A DNA stretch of 51,769 nucleotides from Neisseriaceae bacterium TC5R-5 (GTDB lineage: Bacteria > Pseudomonadota > Gammaproteobacteria > Burkholderiales > Chromobacteriaceae): the NCBI GenBank assembly GCA_020830965.2, contig JACCFC020000026.1, forward strand, positions 1 through 51,769. The letters are read 5' to 3'. The position numbers and the translations under genes are program-made. Each line of letters begins with the position of its first letter. Positions within the stretch are counted from its first letter, which is position 1. Below, piece by piece: positions 15,337 through 24,787 of the stretch. The notes below the pieces were generated by a model. It was not told where the DNA came from and ran no database searches. It was given only the letters and a program-made list of their open reading frames with translations.

Positions 15337-18252
15337 ATGGTTGTGAATGTAAAACAGTTTGCGAATGAGTTAAAACTTACACCTGAGCGTTTGCTCGAGC
15401 AGCTAAAAGCGGCCGGTGTGAGTAAGCGGTCGCCGGACGAGGTGTTATCGGAGCAAGACAAGTCTCAGTTGCTGGATTACCTCAAGCGCTCACATGGGGC
15501 ACGTGATGATGAATCGAAGATCACACTGACTCGTAAGTCTACCAGTGAGGTCAAGGGTGCTGGAGGTAGTACAGTCAAAGTCGAAACTCGTAAGCGACGG
15601 GTAGTGGCACGACCAGATGATGCTCCTGTGCATGTTGCTCCTGCGATAGTGGTTGAGACGCCTAAAGCTCAATTGGTTAAAGAGGAGGCAGCAGTTGTTG
15701 CTGTCCCCGCAGCACCTGCTGTTCCTGTTGTTGAGCCTGTGGTGGTAAGTAAATCAGAACCTCTCGCTTCAGTAGCCAAGGTGGAAGATAAGCCCGTTTC
15801 GGTTGTTGCACCTGTCGAAGCTCGTCCAACGGTGGCATCGATTCTGACAACAGAGGAAATCGCTTTTCGTGAGGCGGAAAATAAGCGGCAAGCTGCTTTC
15901 CGTGTCCGCCAAGAAGCATTGATGCGCGAAAAAGTTGAACGGGAAGAGCGTCGTCAGAATGCGCGTCAGGCACAGTTGCAAGCCTCTCTACCTCCTCCGC
16001 CTCCAGTCGTTGTTGCAGAAGTCGCTGCGGCGCCTGTAGAAGCGCGTCCTGCTACGCCTCGTGCCAATGAACCGCGTCGTGATGATCGTCGCCCTAGTGG
16101 CAATGATGCCAATAGAGGGACATCCCGTCCAGCTAATCAGGGTCAGCGTCCAGCCGGCGCTGCTAATCAGGGTGCTCGTACTGGGGCGCCTGGTCAACGT
16201 CCCGCCGGGGATAATCGTGGCCCACGACCTGCCGGTACCGATAATCGCGCACCTCGTCCCGCCACTGGTGCGGCTCCGCAGAGTGCGCCTGGCCCAGCAG
16301 CTAACCGACCTAGTGATAATAAAAAAGGCAAGAAGGGTGCTGATCGTTGGGATGAGGGTAAAAAAGGCGGGCGAGGTCTCAAGACCAAGGGTGGTGATGC
16401 TGGTAGCGATTGGAAAACTCGTGGCGGCGGCAAAAATCGCAATAAACACAGTAATAATCAGCACGCTTTCCAAGCTCCTACCGAACCTATCATTCATGAG
16501 GTTTTAGTTCCGGAAACGATCTCGGTAGCTGATCTGGCACATAGAATGGCCGTCAAAGGCGTAGAAGTGATTAAAGCGTTGATGAAAATGGGCATGATGG
16601 TGACCATTAATCAGGTGCTAGATCAAGAAACCGCCATTATTGTTGTGGAAGAGATGGGTCACAAGCCCAAAGCTGCACAAGCTGATGATCCAGAGGCATA
16701 CCTGGAATTGAGTGGTAGCGTTGAAACTGTCGAACATGTAGAACTGCCACGCTCACCTGTTGTAACGGTGATGGGGCACGTTGATCATGGTAAGACTTCG
16801 CTGTTGGATTACATTCGCCGTGCCAAAGTCGCTTCAGGCGAGGCAGGTGGTATTACCCAGCACATTGGTGCTTATCATGTGCGTACCCCTCGTGGCATGG
16901 TTACCTTTCTGGATACCCCAGGACATGAAGCGTTTACTGCAATGCGGGCGCGTGGTGCTAAAGCTACCGATATTGTTGTCCTGGTTGTGGCTGCCGATGA
17001 CGGCGTGATGCCTCAAACTATTGAAGCGATTAATCATGCTAAGGCTGCAAAAGTACCTATCGTGGTTGCTATCAATAAGATTGATAAGCTTGGTGCCAAT
17101 ATAGAGCGTATTCGCCAAGAGTTGGTCTCTCATGAAGTCGTTCCAGAAGACTGGGGTGGGGATACACAGTTTGTTGAGGTGTCCGCCAAACAAGGTTTGA
17201 ATATTGATGCTTTGTTGGAAGCTATTCTGTTGCAAGCTGAGTTATTGGAACTGAAGGCTCCAGTGGACTCTCCTGCTAAAGGCATTATTGTTGAAGCCCG
17301 TTTGGATAAGGGGCGTGGCGCGGTAGCAACTTTGCTGGTTCAGTCCGGTACTTTACGTAAGGGCGATGTCGTGCTGGCGGGTACCGCATTTGGTCGTGTA
17401 CGTGCCATGATCGATGAGAATGGTGAGGCAATCGACGCTGCTGGCCCAGCTATTCCGGTTGAGATTCTAGGTCTTTCTGATGTGCCACAGGCAGGCGAAG
17501 ACGCAATGGTCTTAACGGACGAGAAAAAAGCTCGCGAAATTGCTTTGTTCCGTGCTGGTAAGTTCCGCGATGTGCGTCTAGCCAAGCAGCAGGCAGCAAA
17601 ACTGGAAAATATGTTTGCTCAGATGGCTGAGGGAGAAGTCCAGACACTATCCCTGATTATCAAAGCAGATGTTCAGGGTTCTTACGAGGCTTTGGCTGGT
17701 AGCTTGCAAAAGCTGTCTACCGAGGAAGTACGAGTCAGTATTCTGCACTCCGGTGTTGGGGGAATTTCGGAATCCGATATCAACCTGGCTATTGCATCGA
17801 AGGCGATTGTCATTGGTTTTAATACCCGCTCTGATGCTGCTGCCCGTAAACTGGCTGAGAGCGAGGGTGTAGACATTCGTTACTATGGCATTATTTATGA
17901 TGCTGTAGATGAAGTGAAAGCTGCTCTCTCCGGTATGCTGGCTCCAGAGAAGAAAGAGCAAATTTTGGGCACAGTGGAGATTCGTCAGGTTATTTCTGTG
18001 TCTAAAGTGGGCAATATCGCTGGCTGTATGGTTACAGATGGCATGATCAAACGTACTGCCTCAGTGAGATTAATCCGCAACCATGTCGTGGTTCATACAG
18101 GTGAATTGGAATCATTGAAGCGTTTCAAAGATGATGTTAAGGAAGTGAAGCAAGGCTACGAGTGCGGTCTAATGCTGAAAAACTTTAATGACATCCAAGA
18201 AGGTGATCAGCTAGAAGCATTTGAAATTGTAGAGGTTGCGCGTACTCTATAG
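15337..18252 (+). CDS. infB: Translation initiation factor IF-2
   Basis: 971 residues from the ATG at [14 protein letters not shown], the family's usual start; it is preceded by GGGAAG. An in-frame TTG four codons earlier is less likely. IF-2 is the GTPase that brings initiator tRNA to the ribosome. The N-terminal IF2_N domain is followed by a long low-complexity segment rich in Ala, Arg, Pro and Gly (about 75-380). G-domain motifs are GHVDHGKTS near residue 480, DTPGHEAF and NKIDK. Domains II to IV follow, ending [12 protein letters not shown]. The gene is followed by a strong hairpin with a T tract before rbfA. Confidence 0.97.
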   Translation: MVVNVKQFANELKLTPERLLEQLKAAGVSKRSPDEVLSEQDKSQLLDYLKRSHGARDDESKITLTRKSTSEVKGAGGSTVKVETRKRRVVARPDDAPVHVAPAIVVETPKAQLVKEEAAVVAVPAAPAVPVVEPVVVSKSEPLASVAKVEDKPVSVVAPVEARPTVASILTTEEIAFREAENKRQAAFRVRQEALMREKVEREERRQNARQAQLQASLPPPPPVVVAEVAAAPVEARPATPRANEPRRDDRRPSGNDANRGTSRPANQGQRPAGAANQGARTGAPGQRPAGDNRGPRPAGTDNRAPRPATGAAPQSAPGPAANRPSDNKKGKKGADRWDEGKKGGRGLKTKGGDAGSDWKTRGGGKNRNKHSNNQHAFQAPTEPIIHEVLVPETISVADLAHRMAVKGVEVIKALMKMGMMVTINQVLDQETAIIVVEEMGHKPKAAQADDPEAYLELSGSVETVEHVELPRSPVVTVMGHVDHGKTSLLDYIRRAKVASGEAGGITQHIGAYHVRTPRGMVTFLDTPGHEAFTAMRARGAKATDIVVLVVAADDGVMPQTIEAINHAKAAKVPIVVAINKIDKLGANIERIRQELVSHEVVPEDWGGDTQFVEVSAKQGLNIDALLEAILLQAELLELKAPVDSPAKGIIVEARLDKGRGAVATLLVQSGTLRKGDVVLAGTAFGRVRAMIDENGEAIDAAGPAIPVEILGLSDVPQAGEDAMVLTDEKKAREIALFRAGKFRDVRLAKQQAAKLENMFAQMAEGEVQTLSLIIKADVQGSYEALAGSLQKLSTEEVRVSILHSGVGGISESDINLAIASKAIVIGFNTRSDAAARKLAESEGVDIRYYGIIYDAVDEVKAALSGMLAPEKKEQILGTVEIRQVISVSKVGNIAGCMVTDGMIKRTASVRLIRNHVVVHTGELESLKRFKDDVKEVKQGYECGLMLKNFNDIQEGDQLEAFEIVEVARTL

Positions 18253-18264
18253 GTATTACGTGGT

Positions 18265-18312
18265 AAGGCGAGTGTCCGTCGATCTTAAGGTCAACAGGCA
18301 CTCGCCTTTTTT
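18265..18312 (+). terminator. Intrinsic terminator or attenuator between infB and rbfA
   Basis: AAGGCGAGTG (18265-18274) and CACTCGCCTT (18299-18308) are perfect complements forming a 10-bp stem with a 24-base loop, followed by a run of six T. It sits 12 bases after the infB stop. Since rbfA and truB usually share the infB transcript, this may lower downstream expression rather than end the operon completely. Confidence 0.75.
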
Positions 18313-18370
18313 ATATGGTGTGGTGGTTAAAAAGTGTTGTTGCTGTCAATGACGGACTGGGTGAAATGAT

Positions 18371-18793
18371 ATGGCAAAAGCCAAAAAAGGTTTCTCTCGT
18401 TCTGATCGCATCGCGGAACAGATTCAAAGAGAACTGGCGGAGTTGATCAGAACCGGATTAAAAGATCCTCGAGTGGGATGGGTGACCATTACTGCGGTAG
18501 AAGTGACGCGTGACTATTCGCACGCCAAAGTGTTTTATACGGTAATGGATGAAACTAGTCGTGAGTCAACTCAGCAAGCGCTGGAGCACTCATCGGGTTT
18601 TCTGCGTTCGGAGTTGGGGCGTTGTATCAAAATCTATACCACGCCACAGCTGCATTTTGTTTACGATGAGTCGGTCGTGCATGGCATGCATATGACCAGT
18701 TTGATTAAACAGGTGGCACGTGAAGATGCCGAGAAGTTTGGCAATGCATCATCGATCGAAGAAAAGGGTGATGATAAGGACGGGCAGGAATGA
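18371..18793 (+). CDS. rbfA: Ribosome-binding factor A
   Basis: 140 residues. RbfA is a KH-fold protein needed for late 30S maturation and 16S processing. Typical sequence is present: RIAEQIQRELAELIRTGLKD, PRVGWVTITAVEVTRDYSHA, KVFYTV, GFLRSELGRCIKIYTTPQLH and FVYDESVVHGM. The C-terminus extends into a charged tail. Its last codons overlap truB by 4 bases (ATGA), indicating translational coupling. It is 118 bases after infB with a hairpin terminator between, so a separate promoter may exist. Confidence 0.95.
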   Translation: MAKAKKGFSRSDRIAEQIQRELAELIRTGLKDPRVGWVTITAVEVTRDYSHAKVFYTVMDETSRESTQQALEHSSGFLRSELGRCIKIYTTPQLHFVYDESVVHGMHMTSLIKQVAREDAEKFGNASSIEEKGDDKDGQE

Positions 18794-19713
18794 GTAAGCC
18801 GCGTAGCAATCGGCGCCGCATTGATGGGGTTCTATTGCTGGATAAGCCCTATGATATTTCCAGTAATGCTGCATTGCAGAAAGTACGCTGGCTGCTTAAT
18901 GCCGTCAAAGCAGGACACACTGGAGTATTGGATCCCTTAGCTACTGGCCTGTTACCGATTTGCCTGGGAGAAGCGACCAAGTTTTCCTCTTATCTGCTGG
19001 ATGCGGACAAGGCCTATCGCGCGACGATTAAGCTTGGCGTGACTACCACTACCGGTGATATTGAAGGTGATGTGTTATTACAACGCAAAGTGAACGTTGA
19101 TCAAGAAACACTATTGGCAGTGTTGCAGCGTTTTCGAGGTGAGATCAGCCAGCTTCCCCCCATGTACTCTGCGTTGAAACACCAAGGTAAGGCTTTGTAT
19201 GAATATGCTCGCGCCGGGATTGAAATTCCGCGTGAAGCACGGACGATCACGATTCATCGGCTTGAGTTGCTAAGCCTGGAGGGGGATGTTGCGGTAGTGG
19301 ACGTGCGTTGCAGCAAAGGAAGCTATATCCGCACTCTGGCCGAAGATATTGGTGAAGCCTTGGGCTGTGGAGCCCATTTAATTAATTTACGCCGTACTGC
19401 AACGGCAGGTTTTATGCTGGAGCAGTCTCATGCTCTAGCCGATCTAGAAACACTGCCCATGCAGGATCGTGAAGCGTTGCTGATGCCGGCCGACGTCTTG
19501 GTGCAACATCTTCCTGCGATGAGTCTGACAGAAGCAATGGTAGCCAAATTCATGCAGGGCCAAGCCGTGCGTTTTACGGAAAAGTGTGAGAAAATAGCGC
19601 GCTTCCGTGTTTACCATCTGGGGTCTGGAAGGTTCTTGGGTCTGGGTGAGGTAAGGGCAGATGCTCGTTTATATCCGATCAGGCTCTTGGCGGAACAAGC
19701 AGTAGCTTTATAG
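18790..19713 (+). CDS. truB: tRNA pseudouridine(55) synthase
   Basis: 307 residues. TruB converts uridine 55 in the T-loop of tRNA to pseudouridine. The catalytic aspartate is Asp48 in [14 protein letters not shown]. Other features are [15 protein letters not shown] at the start, [24 protein letters not shown], and [23 protein letters not shown]-like C-terminal part ends at YPIRLLAEQ. The gene overlaps rbfA by 4 bases and is followed by rpsO after 97 bases. Confidence 0.96.
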   Translation: MSKPRSNRRRIDGVLLLDKPYDISSNAALQKVRWLLNAVKAGHTGVLDPLATGLLPICLGEATKFSSYLLDADKAYRATIKLGVTTTTGDIEGDVLLQRKVNVDQETLLAVLQRFRGEISQLPPMYSALKHQGKALYEYARAGIEIPREARTITIHRLELLSLEGDVAVVDVRCSKGSYIRTLAEDIGEALGCGAHLINLRRTATAGFMLEQSHALADLETLPMQDREALLMPADVLVQHLPAMSLTEAMVAKFMQGQAVRFTEKCEKIARFRVYHLGSGRFLGLGEVRADARLYPIRLLAEQAVAL

Positions 19714-19810
19714 CAGTAATTTACGGAGTGTAGCTAGGTTGTATCAAAAATATGGCTTGTTACACTTGTCGGGCCTGAAAGCCCTTATTAATAGTTTGGA
19801 GTTAGTAAAA

Positions 19811-20080
19811 ATGACTATGAGCGCAGCTCAAAAAGCCGAAATCGTTAAAGACTTTCAACGTCAGGCTGGCGACACCGGTTCTTCTGAAGTTCAGATTGCC
19901 TTACTTACCGCACGTATCAATGATTTGACCCCGCATTTTAAAGTCAACACCAAAGATCACCATAGCCGCCGTGGTTTGTTGAAACTGGTTAGCCGTCGTC
20001 GTCGTTTATTGGATTACCTGAAGAGTACCGATGCAGAGAGCTACCGTGCAGTTATTGCTCGTTTAGGTCTACGTAAATAA
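19811..20080 (+). CDS. rpsO: 30S ribosomal protein S15
   Basis: 89 residues, exactly the family length when begun at [15 protein letters not shown]; the ATG two codons later (MSAAQ) is an alternative. A longer open frame extends upstream without similarity. S15 binds the central domain of 16S rRNA; characteristic stretches are [32 protein letters not shown] and RRRRLLDYL. The 97-base leader contains a small hairpin GGGCCTGAAAGCCC at about 19771-19784, which might be part of an autoregulatory structure as in E. coli, though no pseudoknot was worked out. A strong terminator follows. Confidence 0.97.
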   Translation: MTMSAAQKAEIVKDFQRQAGDTGSSEVQIALLTARINDLTPHFKVNTKDHHSRRGLLKLVSRRRRLLDYLKSTDAESYRAVIARLGLRK

Positions 20081-20094
20081 GCTATTTTAGTTTT

Positions 20095-20124
20095 GAAAAA
20101 GTCGCAGCATGCTGCGACTTTTTC
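20095..20124 (+). terminator. Intrinsic terminator after rpsO
   Basis: A perfect 30-base palindrome: GAAAAAGTCGCAGCA followed directly by its reverse complement TGCTGCGACTTTTTC. Folding leaves a short GCATGC-centred loop and a T tract within the 3' arm. It lies 14 bases after the rpsO stop and separates rpsO from pnp. Confidence 0.85.
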
Positions 20125-20161
20125 ATAATGGCAGTGGCACAAGTCTTTATTAATCATTGAG

Positions 20162-20233
20162 ACAACGGGGGGAGCCTCTAGAAATTTCGATCCTGAACTT
20201 GGTCTGAATTTTTAGGGGTTCCCGTTGTTTTTT
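20162..20233 (+). promoter_or_regulatory. pnp leader: long imperfect hairpin with U tract
   Basis: ACAACGGG (20162-20169) pairs with CCCGTTGT (20221-20228). After two G-U pairs and a 3-base bulge, CCTCTAGAAATT pairs, with wobbles, with AATTTTTAGGGG, giving about 22 base pairs in total and a loop of roughly 20 bases. Six T follow directly. It ends 48 bases before the pnp start. In E. coli a double-stranded leader is cut by RNase III and PNPase then represses its own mRNA; this hairpin may serve the same purpose, or act as an intrinsic terminator/attenuator. The pairing was done by eye. Confidence 0.6.
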
Positions 20234-20281
20234 CCGGCTTGTGAACTTTTGAAACACTGAATATAAAGATAGGGAAACCCT

Positions 20282-22426
20282 GTGTTTAATAAAATTACTA
20301 AATCATTTCAGTATGGTCGCCATACCGTCACTCTAGAAACTGGGGAAGTTGCACGCCAAGCCTCCGGCGCAATTGTTGTTTCTGTCGATGAAACCGTGGT
20401 ACTGGTGAGTGTTGTAGGGGGCTCATCCATCAAACCCGGTCAGGATTTTTTCCCACTGACCGTTGATTATCTAGAACGTACTTACGCGGCAGGCCGCATC
20501 CCTGGTGGCTTCTTCAAACGCGAAGGCAAACAATCTGAGAAAGAAATTCTCACTAGTCGTTTGATTGATCGTCCTATTCGCCCTCTTTTTCCCGAAGGTT
20601 TCTACCATGATGTACAGATTGTCGCGACGGTTTTATCACTAAACCCTGAAGTCGACTCTGATATCCCGGCAATGATTGGCGCCTCTGCTGCTCTCGCCAT
20701 TTCCGGTTTGCCATTTGCTGGGCCGATCGGTGCTGCGCGAGTTGCTTATATTAATGGCGAGTATGTGCTGAACCCGACCAAAACCGAATTGCGTAGCTCA
20801 GACATGGACCTGGTGGTAGCCGGTACCGAACGTGCTGTGCTGATGGTTGAGTCCGAAGCAAAAGAATTACCCGAAGCGGTGATGCTCGGCGCGGTAGTGT
20901 TTGGTCACGAACAGATGCAGGCAGCCATTAAGGCCATTAATGAGTTGGCAGATGAAGTCAATCCGGTGATGTTTGACTGGGCTGCTCCTGTTGTTAACGA
21001 AACCCTCCAGGCGCAAGTGCGTGAGCTTGCTGCTAGCAAATTGGCCGAAGCCTTCCGTCTGCGCCAAAAACAAGCGCGTACTGTTGCCATTAACCAGGCG
21101 TGGGACAGCGTAAAAGCCGCGTTGATCAATGAAGAGACAGATACCTTAAGCGTCAATGAGATCAAAGGTATTTTCAAAGGCCTAGAAGCAGAAATAGTAC
21201 GCGGCCAGATTCTGGCTGGTGAACCGCGTATTGACGGGCGTGATACCCGTACCGTGCGTCCAATCAGCATTCGTAACGGTGTATTGCCACGCACCCATGG
21301 TTCGACACTGTTTACACGCGGTGAAACTCAGGCATTAGTGGTTACCACATTAGGAACCAAGCAGGATGAGCAGTTAATTGATGCCCTAGCTGGTGAGTAC
21401 ACCGAACGTTTCATGCTGCATTACAACTTCCCTCCCTACTCTACGGGTGAAGCAGGTCGTATGGGGCCGCCTAAACGTCGTGAAATTGGTCATGGTCGTT
21501 TGGCTAAGCGCGCTCTGGTTGCGGTGCTGCCTGCAGAAGCTGACTTTGGTTATTCGATGCGGGTTGTATCGGAAATCACTGAATCCAATGGTTCATCTTC
21601 GATGGCCTCCGTGTGCGGAGCATGTCTGTCATTGCTCTCCGCCGGTGTGCCGCTGAAGGCACAGGTTGCCGGTATTGCCATGGGTCTGATTCTGGAAGGG
21701 AATCGCTTTGCCGTGCTGACAGATATTCTGGGCGACGAAGATCATTTGGGCGATATGGACTTTAAAGTCGCTGGTACCACTAACGGTATTACCGCCTTGC
21801 AAATGGATATCAAAGTACAAGGTATTACCAAAGAAATCATGCAAGTTGCCTTAGAGCAGGCGAAGGCTGGTCGTGTGCATATTCTTGGTTTGATGAGCGA
21901 AACGGTTGATGGTCCACAGGAACTGTCGGCTCATGCTCCACGTCTGTACGTGATGAAAATTAACCCGGATAAAATTCGTGAAGTGATTGGTAAAGGTGGT
22001 GAAACCATTCGTGCCATTACCAAAGAAACCGAGTGCGAAATCAATATTGAGGAAGACGGTACCATCACGATTGCTTCGGTTAGCAATGAAGGTGCGGAAG
22101 CGGCCAAGCGTCGAATTGAAGAAATTACCGTTGAAGTAGAAGTTGGTAAGGTCTATGAGGGTACCGTGGTTAAGATTCTGGACAATAATGTTGGTGCCAT
22201 CGTTTCTATCCTGCCAGGCAAAGATGGCTTGGTGCATATTTCGCAGATTGCGAATGAACGCATCAAGAATGTGGCCGATTATTTGACAGAAGGCCAACTG
22301 GTTAAAGTTAAAGCGATTGAAATGGATGATCGTGGTCGTATTCGACTGTCGATTAAAGCACTGCTGGAAGATGAGTCTAAAGTAGCTCGCGAGACAGCCG
22401 ATTCTTTCGGCTTAAAAACGCAGTAA
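20282..22426 (+). CDS. pnp: Polyribonucleotide nucleotidyltransferase (PNPase)
   Basis: 714 residues from a GTG start preceded by AGGGAAA. The enzyme degrades RNA 3' to 5' using phosphate and is part of the degradosome. Two RNase PH domains (about 10-220 and 305-545; [32 protein letters not shown]) are followed by a KH domain ([19 protein letters not shown]) and an S1 domain ([20 protein letters not shown]). The ribosome site lies in a possible 4-bp stem, AGGG-AAA-CCCT, immediately before the GTG, which could modulate initiation. The gene is downstream of rpsO, its usual place, and has a terminator after it. Confidence 0.97.
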   Translation: MFNKITKSFQYGRHTVTLETGEVARQASGAIVVSVDETVVLVSVVGGSSIKPGQDFFPLTVDYLERTYAAGRIPGGFFKREGKQSEKEILTSRLIDRPIRPLFPEGFYHDVQIVATVLSLNPEVDSDIPAMIGASAALAISGLPFAGPIGAARVAYINGEYVLNPTKTELRSSDMDLVVAGTERAVLMVESEAKELPEAVMLGAVVFGHEQMQAAIKAINELADEVNPVMFDWAAPVVNETLQAQVRELAASKLAEAFRLRQKQARTVAINQAWDSVKAALINEETDTLSVNEIKGIFKGLEAEIVRGQILAGEPRIDGRDTRTVRPISIRNGVLPRTHGSTLFTRGETQALVVTTLGTKQDEQLIDALAGEYTERFMLHYNFPPYSTGEAGRMGPPKRREIGHGRLAKRALVAVLPAEADFGYSMRVVSEITESNGSSSMASVCGACLSLLSAGVPLKAQVAGIAMGLILEGNRFAVLTDILGDEDHLGDMDFKVAGTTNGITALQMDIKVQGITKEIMQVALEQAKAGRVHILGLMSETVDGPQELSAHAPRLYVMKINPDKIREVIGKGGETIRAITKETECEINIEEDGTITIASVSNEGAEAAKRRIEEITVEVEVGKVYEGTVVKILDNNVGAIVSILPGKDGLVHISQIANERIKNVADYLTEGQLVKVKAIEMDDRGRIRLSIKALLEDESKVARETADSFGLKTQ

Positions 22427-22452
22427 TCAATTTACTGGATTGCTGACTGACT

Positions 22453-22486
22453 AAACCCCTTCAGATTGTTTGGAGGGGTTTTTTTT
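22453..22486 (+). terminator. Intrinsic terminator after pnp
   Basis: AAACCCCT (22453-22460) pairs with AGGGGTTT (22474-22481), and the 3' arm continues into a run of eight T. It lies 26 bases after the pnp stop and is a standard Rho-independent terminator. Confidence 0.85.
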
Positions 22487-22578
22487 GCCTATACCGGTTA
22501 TTCAAATTGCGAAGACAAAAGCAGCACGTCCCAGCCTGATCACGCCATAGCTATAGATTGCCGTTTATATTAATGCTT

Positions 22579-22929
22579 TTATTTCTCAGCCCATTCTAAA
22601 ATCAATTCGGCCATTTGCTCGACAGTGGAGTCGGCAAATCGCTTGGCAGCAACCGGTGGCTTTGCCAGCAATTCAGCATCGTTTAGTCTGTTTTGCTTTA
22701 ATGATTCAGAAGACGAATTGTCATTAGTTACCGTTAGTATAAAATTATTGGTATCAAAATTAATGAGAGAATTATCACCCAATTGACTAATGCGGATGAT
22801 GTATTTTCCAGAGGCTGATTTAGCGGGGGGTTGTTGGCCACTGACGCATAAAGGGATAAAACACTGACTTTTAGTCAAAACTGTTTTTATTTGGAATATT
22901 GCGTCAATAATGTTTTCTTTGAACATCAT
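22579..22929 (-). CDS. Small hypothetical protein
   Basis: 116 residues, or 115 if the second of two adjacent ATG codons is used. A strong ribosome site AGAGGAAAGAG precedes it, and TATAAT on the minus strand at 22966-22961 gives a plausible -10 box about 30 bases upstream, so expression seems likely. The protein has no signal peptide or membrane segment. It has a predicted beta-rich middle (GKYIIRISQLGDNSLINF, DTNNFILTVTND), a polar linker, and a helical acidic end (STVEQMAELILEWAEK). I do not recognise the family. It stands alone between pnp (convergent) and the MocR-type gene, in a more A/T-rich stretch than its neighbours. Confidence 0.6.
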   Translation of the reverse strand: MMFKENIIDAIFQIKTVLTKSQCFIPLCVSGQQPPAKSASGKYIIRISQLGDNSLINFDTNNFILTVTNDNSSSESLKQNRLNDAELLAKPPVAAKRFADSTVEQMAELILEWAEK

Positions 22930-23180
22930 TTCTCTTTCCTCTAGTAATCAGAAGTGGCTGATTATAATCTATTGATATGAAGGGTGATGCAAGAGGTTTG
23001 CTAGTTTGTAGCGTTAAGATAGCACCTCCTATCCATTCTGATATTGGCGCAAATTTGTTACCAATTTTATATCTGCATTGTATAACAATCAAAACTACCC
23101 ACTAGTCCCGCCCAATATAAAATGATTATTTTAGAGAATGTATTGTTTCAGCTAAACGGGGTGAAGTTCATTTGCCATGT

Positions 23181-24677
23181 TCAGAGTTTTGGAAACACAG
23201 TCTCCCCGAAGCGAGCTATTTTTTGATTGGCTATCGCCTGTGCTAGGCCTCTGACCCCTTCTTGTAACTGTGCCGTATTCAGATTACCAAAGCCCAGCCG
23301 TAAACTATGGCTTTCTTGCCCATCACTACGGAAGCTCTTGCCTGCTAATACACGTATACCTAAGCCCTGTACATCATTAAGTAGCCATTGCATATCGATC
23401 CAGGATGCCAGTTGCAGCCAGAGTGCTAAGCCGCCACAGGGTAGGTCGTAGCGTGCATCTTGAGCCAGGTGTTGATCAAGGGTATTCGCCAGTAGTTGAC
23501 GTCTGTCGTAATAAACGCGTCGTGCCCGCCGCAGATGCCGTTTTAATTCGCCACTATTGAGTAACTCGGCCATCGCCAGTTCAGTGACAGTATTGCCCTG
23601 ACGGTCTATTTGCATAATTTCATTGGCACAGTGTTCGATCACACGTTGGTCTGCTACCAGATATCCGACGCGCAAACCGGGTGCCAGAACTTTGGAGAGG
23701 GAACCTACATAAATAACCCGCCCAGCATGTGCGATGCTGGCCATTGGAAAAACTGGGTGGTGGGTAAAGTGAAACTCATGATCATAGTCGTCTTCGATTA
23801 TGACGAAATCGTAACGTGCTGCCAGCGCCAGAATTTGCAGGCGGCGTTCAGCCGGCATCGTGATGGTCGTGGGATACTGATGATGCGGCGTAAGGTAGAC
23901 GGCACGTACTGGATACTGGCGGCAGAGTTGTTCCAGTGCATCGGCTTGCATCCCTTTCTCGTCTTGTGCTGCTGCCAGTGTTTGTGCTCCAGTAGAGAGA
24001 AAGGCCTGACGGGCGGAGGGATAGCTGAACTCTTCCAGCACAGCATAGTCACCGGGACGTAGTAGCAAGCGTGCAGCCAAAAAAATACCCATCTGACTGC
24101 CGCGTACTAGGCAAATATTATCAATACTGGCATTCAGCCCCCGTTCCATCGCCAGCATTTGCACCAGTGCCTGGCGTAAAGAAATATCGCCACGTGGATC
24201 GCTATAGGCTAGGTAGCCGCTACGGGCTGTTTTGATGAGGGCCTGCCGATACACGCGACCAAGTACGTTAAATGGAATCAGCCGTGAGTCGGAGGAGTTG
24301 TCAGAGAAGTCTATATATTGTCGGGATGAAAAGGCTTGAGAAGAGATGGGCTGGCCATATAGCTTGATTGTAGCGGCTGAAGATGAGTTAGCGGCAAGCT
24401 GGGGGTTGTGATCGCAGGGCAGTTCCGGAGCGACGAAACAGCCCCGTCTAGCTTGTGACTGTATCCAACCTTGGGCACTTAGCTCTTCATAAGCTTGTAC
24501 TACGGTTTTTCGATTTACCCCCAGTTGTGCCGCCACTTCGCGACTACCTGGCAGCGGGGTGCCGGGCAGCAAACGACCACGCTGAATTTCCTCACAAAAG
24601 TGCTGAGCAATTTGCAGATGTATTGCTAATGCATGATCGCGTTTAATTTCTAACAGCATCTTCCATGGCCGTAACAT
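23181..24677 (-). CDS. MocR-type regulator (GntR DNA-binding domain fused to aminotransferase fold)
   Basis: 498 residues. Residues about 10-80 are a GntR winged helix (GRLLPGTPLPGSREVAAQLG, VNRKTVVQAYEELSAQGWI). The rest is a class-I aminotransferase-like domain that binds pyridoxal phosphate through Lys329 in SLSKVLAPGLRVGY; EDDYDHEF, typical of MocR proteins, is also present. MocR regulators control genes for pyridoxal, GABA, taurine or other amino compounds. The first ATG has GGAG at good spacing, so I kept it; another ATG lies six codons later. The gene is divergent from a reductase-ferredoxin/M24 pair, its probable target. The effector is unknown. Confidence 0.9.
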   Translation of the reverse strand: MLRPWKMLLEIKRDHALAIHLQIAQHFCEEIQRGRLLPGTPLPGSREVAAQLGVNRKTVVQAYEELSAQGWIQSQARRGCFVAPELPCDHNPQLAANSSSAATIKLYGQPISSQAFSSRQYIDFSDNSSDSRLIPFNVLGRVYRQALIKTARSGYLAYSDPRGDISLRQALVQMLAMERGLNASIDNICLVRGSQMGIFLAARLLLRPGDYAVLEEFSYPSARQAFLSTGAQTLAAAQDEKGMQADALEQLCRQYPVRAVYLTPHHQYPTTITMPAERRLQILALAARYDFVIIEDDYDHEFHFTHHPVFPMASIAHAGRVIYVGSLSKVLAPGLRVGYLVADQRVIEHCANEIMQIDRQGNTVTELAMAELLNSGELKRHLRRARRVYYDRRQLLANTLDQHLAQDARYDLPCGGLALWLQLASWIDMQWLLNDVQGLGIRVLAGKSFRSDGQESHSLRLGFGNLNTAQLQEGVRGLAQAIANQKIARFGETVFPKL

Positions 24678-24787
24678 TTATCCGCTCCACTATTATTCTG
24701 GACCATCAATCTTATCAAATCTGGAGGTGTTGTGTAGACCAGTATGATTTTAAGATAAGGCTCAATTCATGCGGTGCAGGAGAGCTT
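24678..24787. promoter_or_regulatory. Divergent MocR/reductase control region
   Basis: Two direct copies of TCTGGA lie at 24697-24702 and 24720-24725, 23 bases apart, i.e. about two helical turns. A reversed CCAG at about 24739-24742 pairs with the second copy. Spaced direct repeats are typical of MocR binding sites. A possible promoter for the rightward gene is TTGTGT at 24729-24734 with TAAGAT 16 bases later. The rightward ATG has a strong AGGAGAG ribosome site. Confidence 0.4.

Noticed and set aside
15988-16507. Frames in other phases within the infB low-complexity region
   Set aside because: The biased composition of the infB linker creates long alternative frames. None has motifs or plausible starts.
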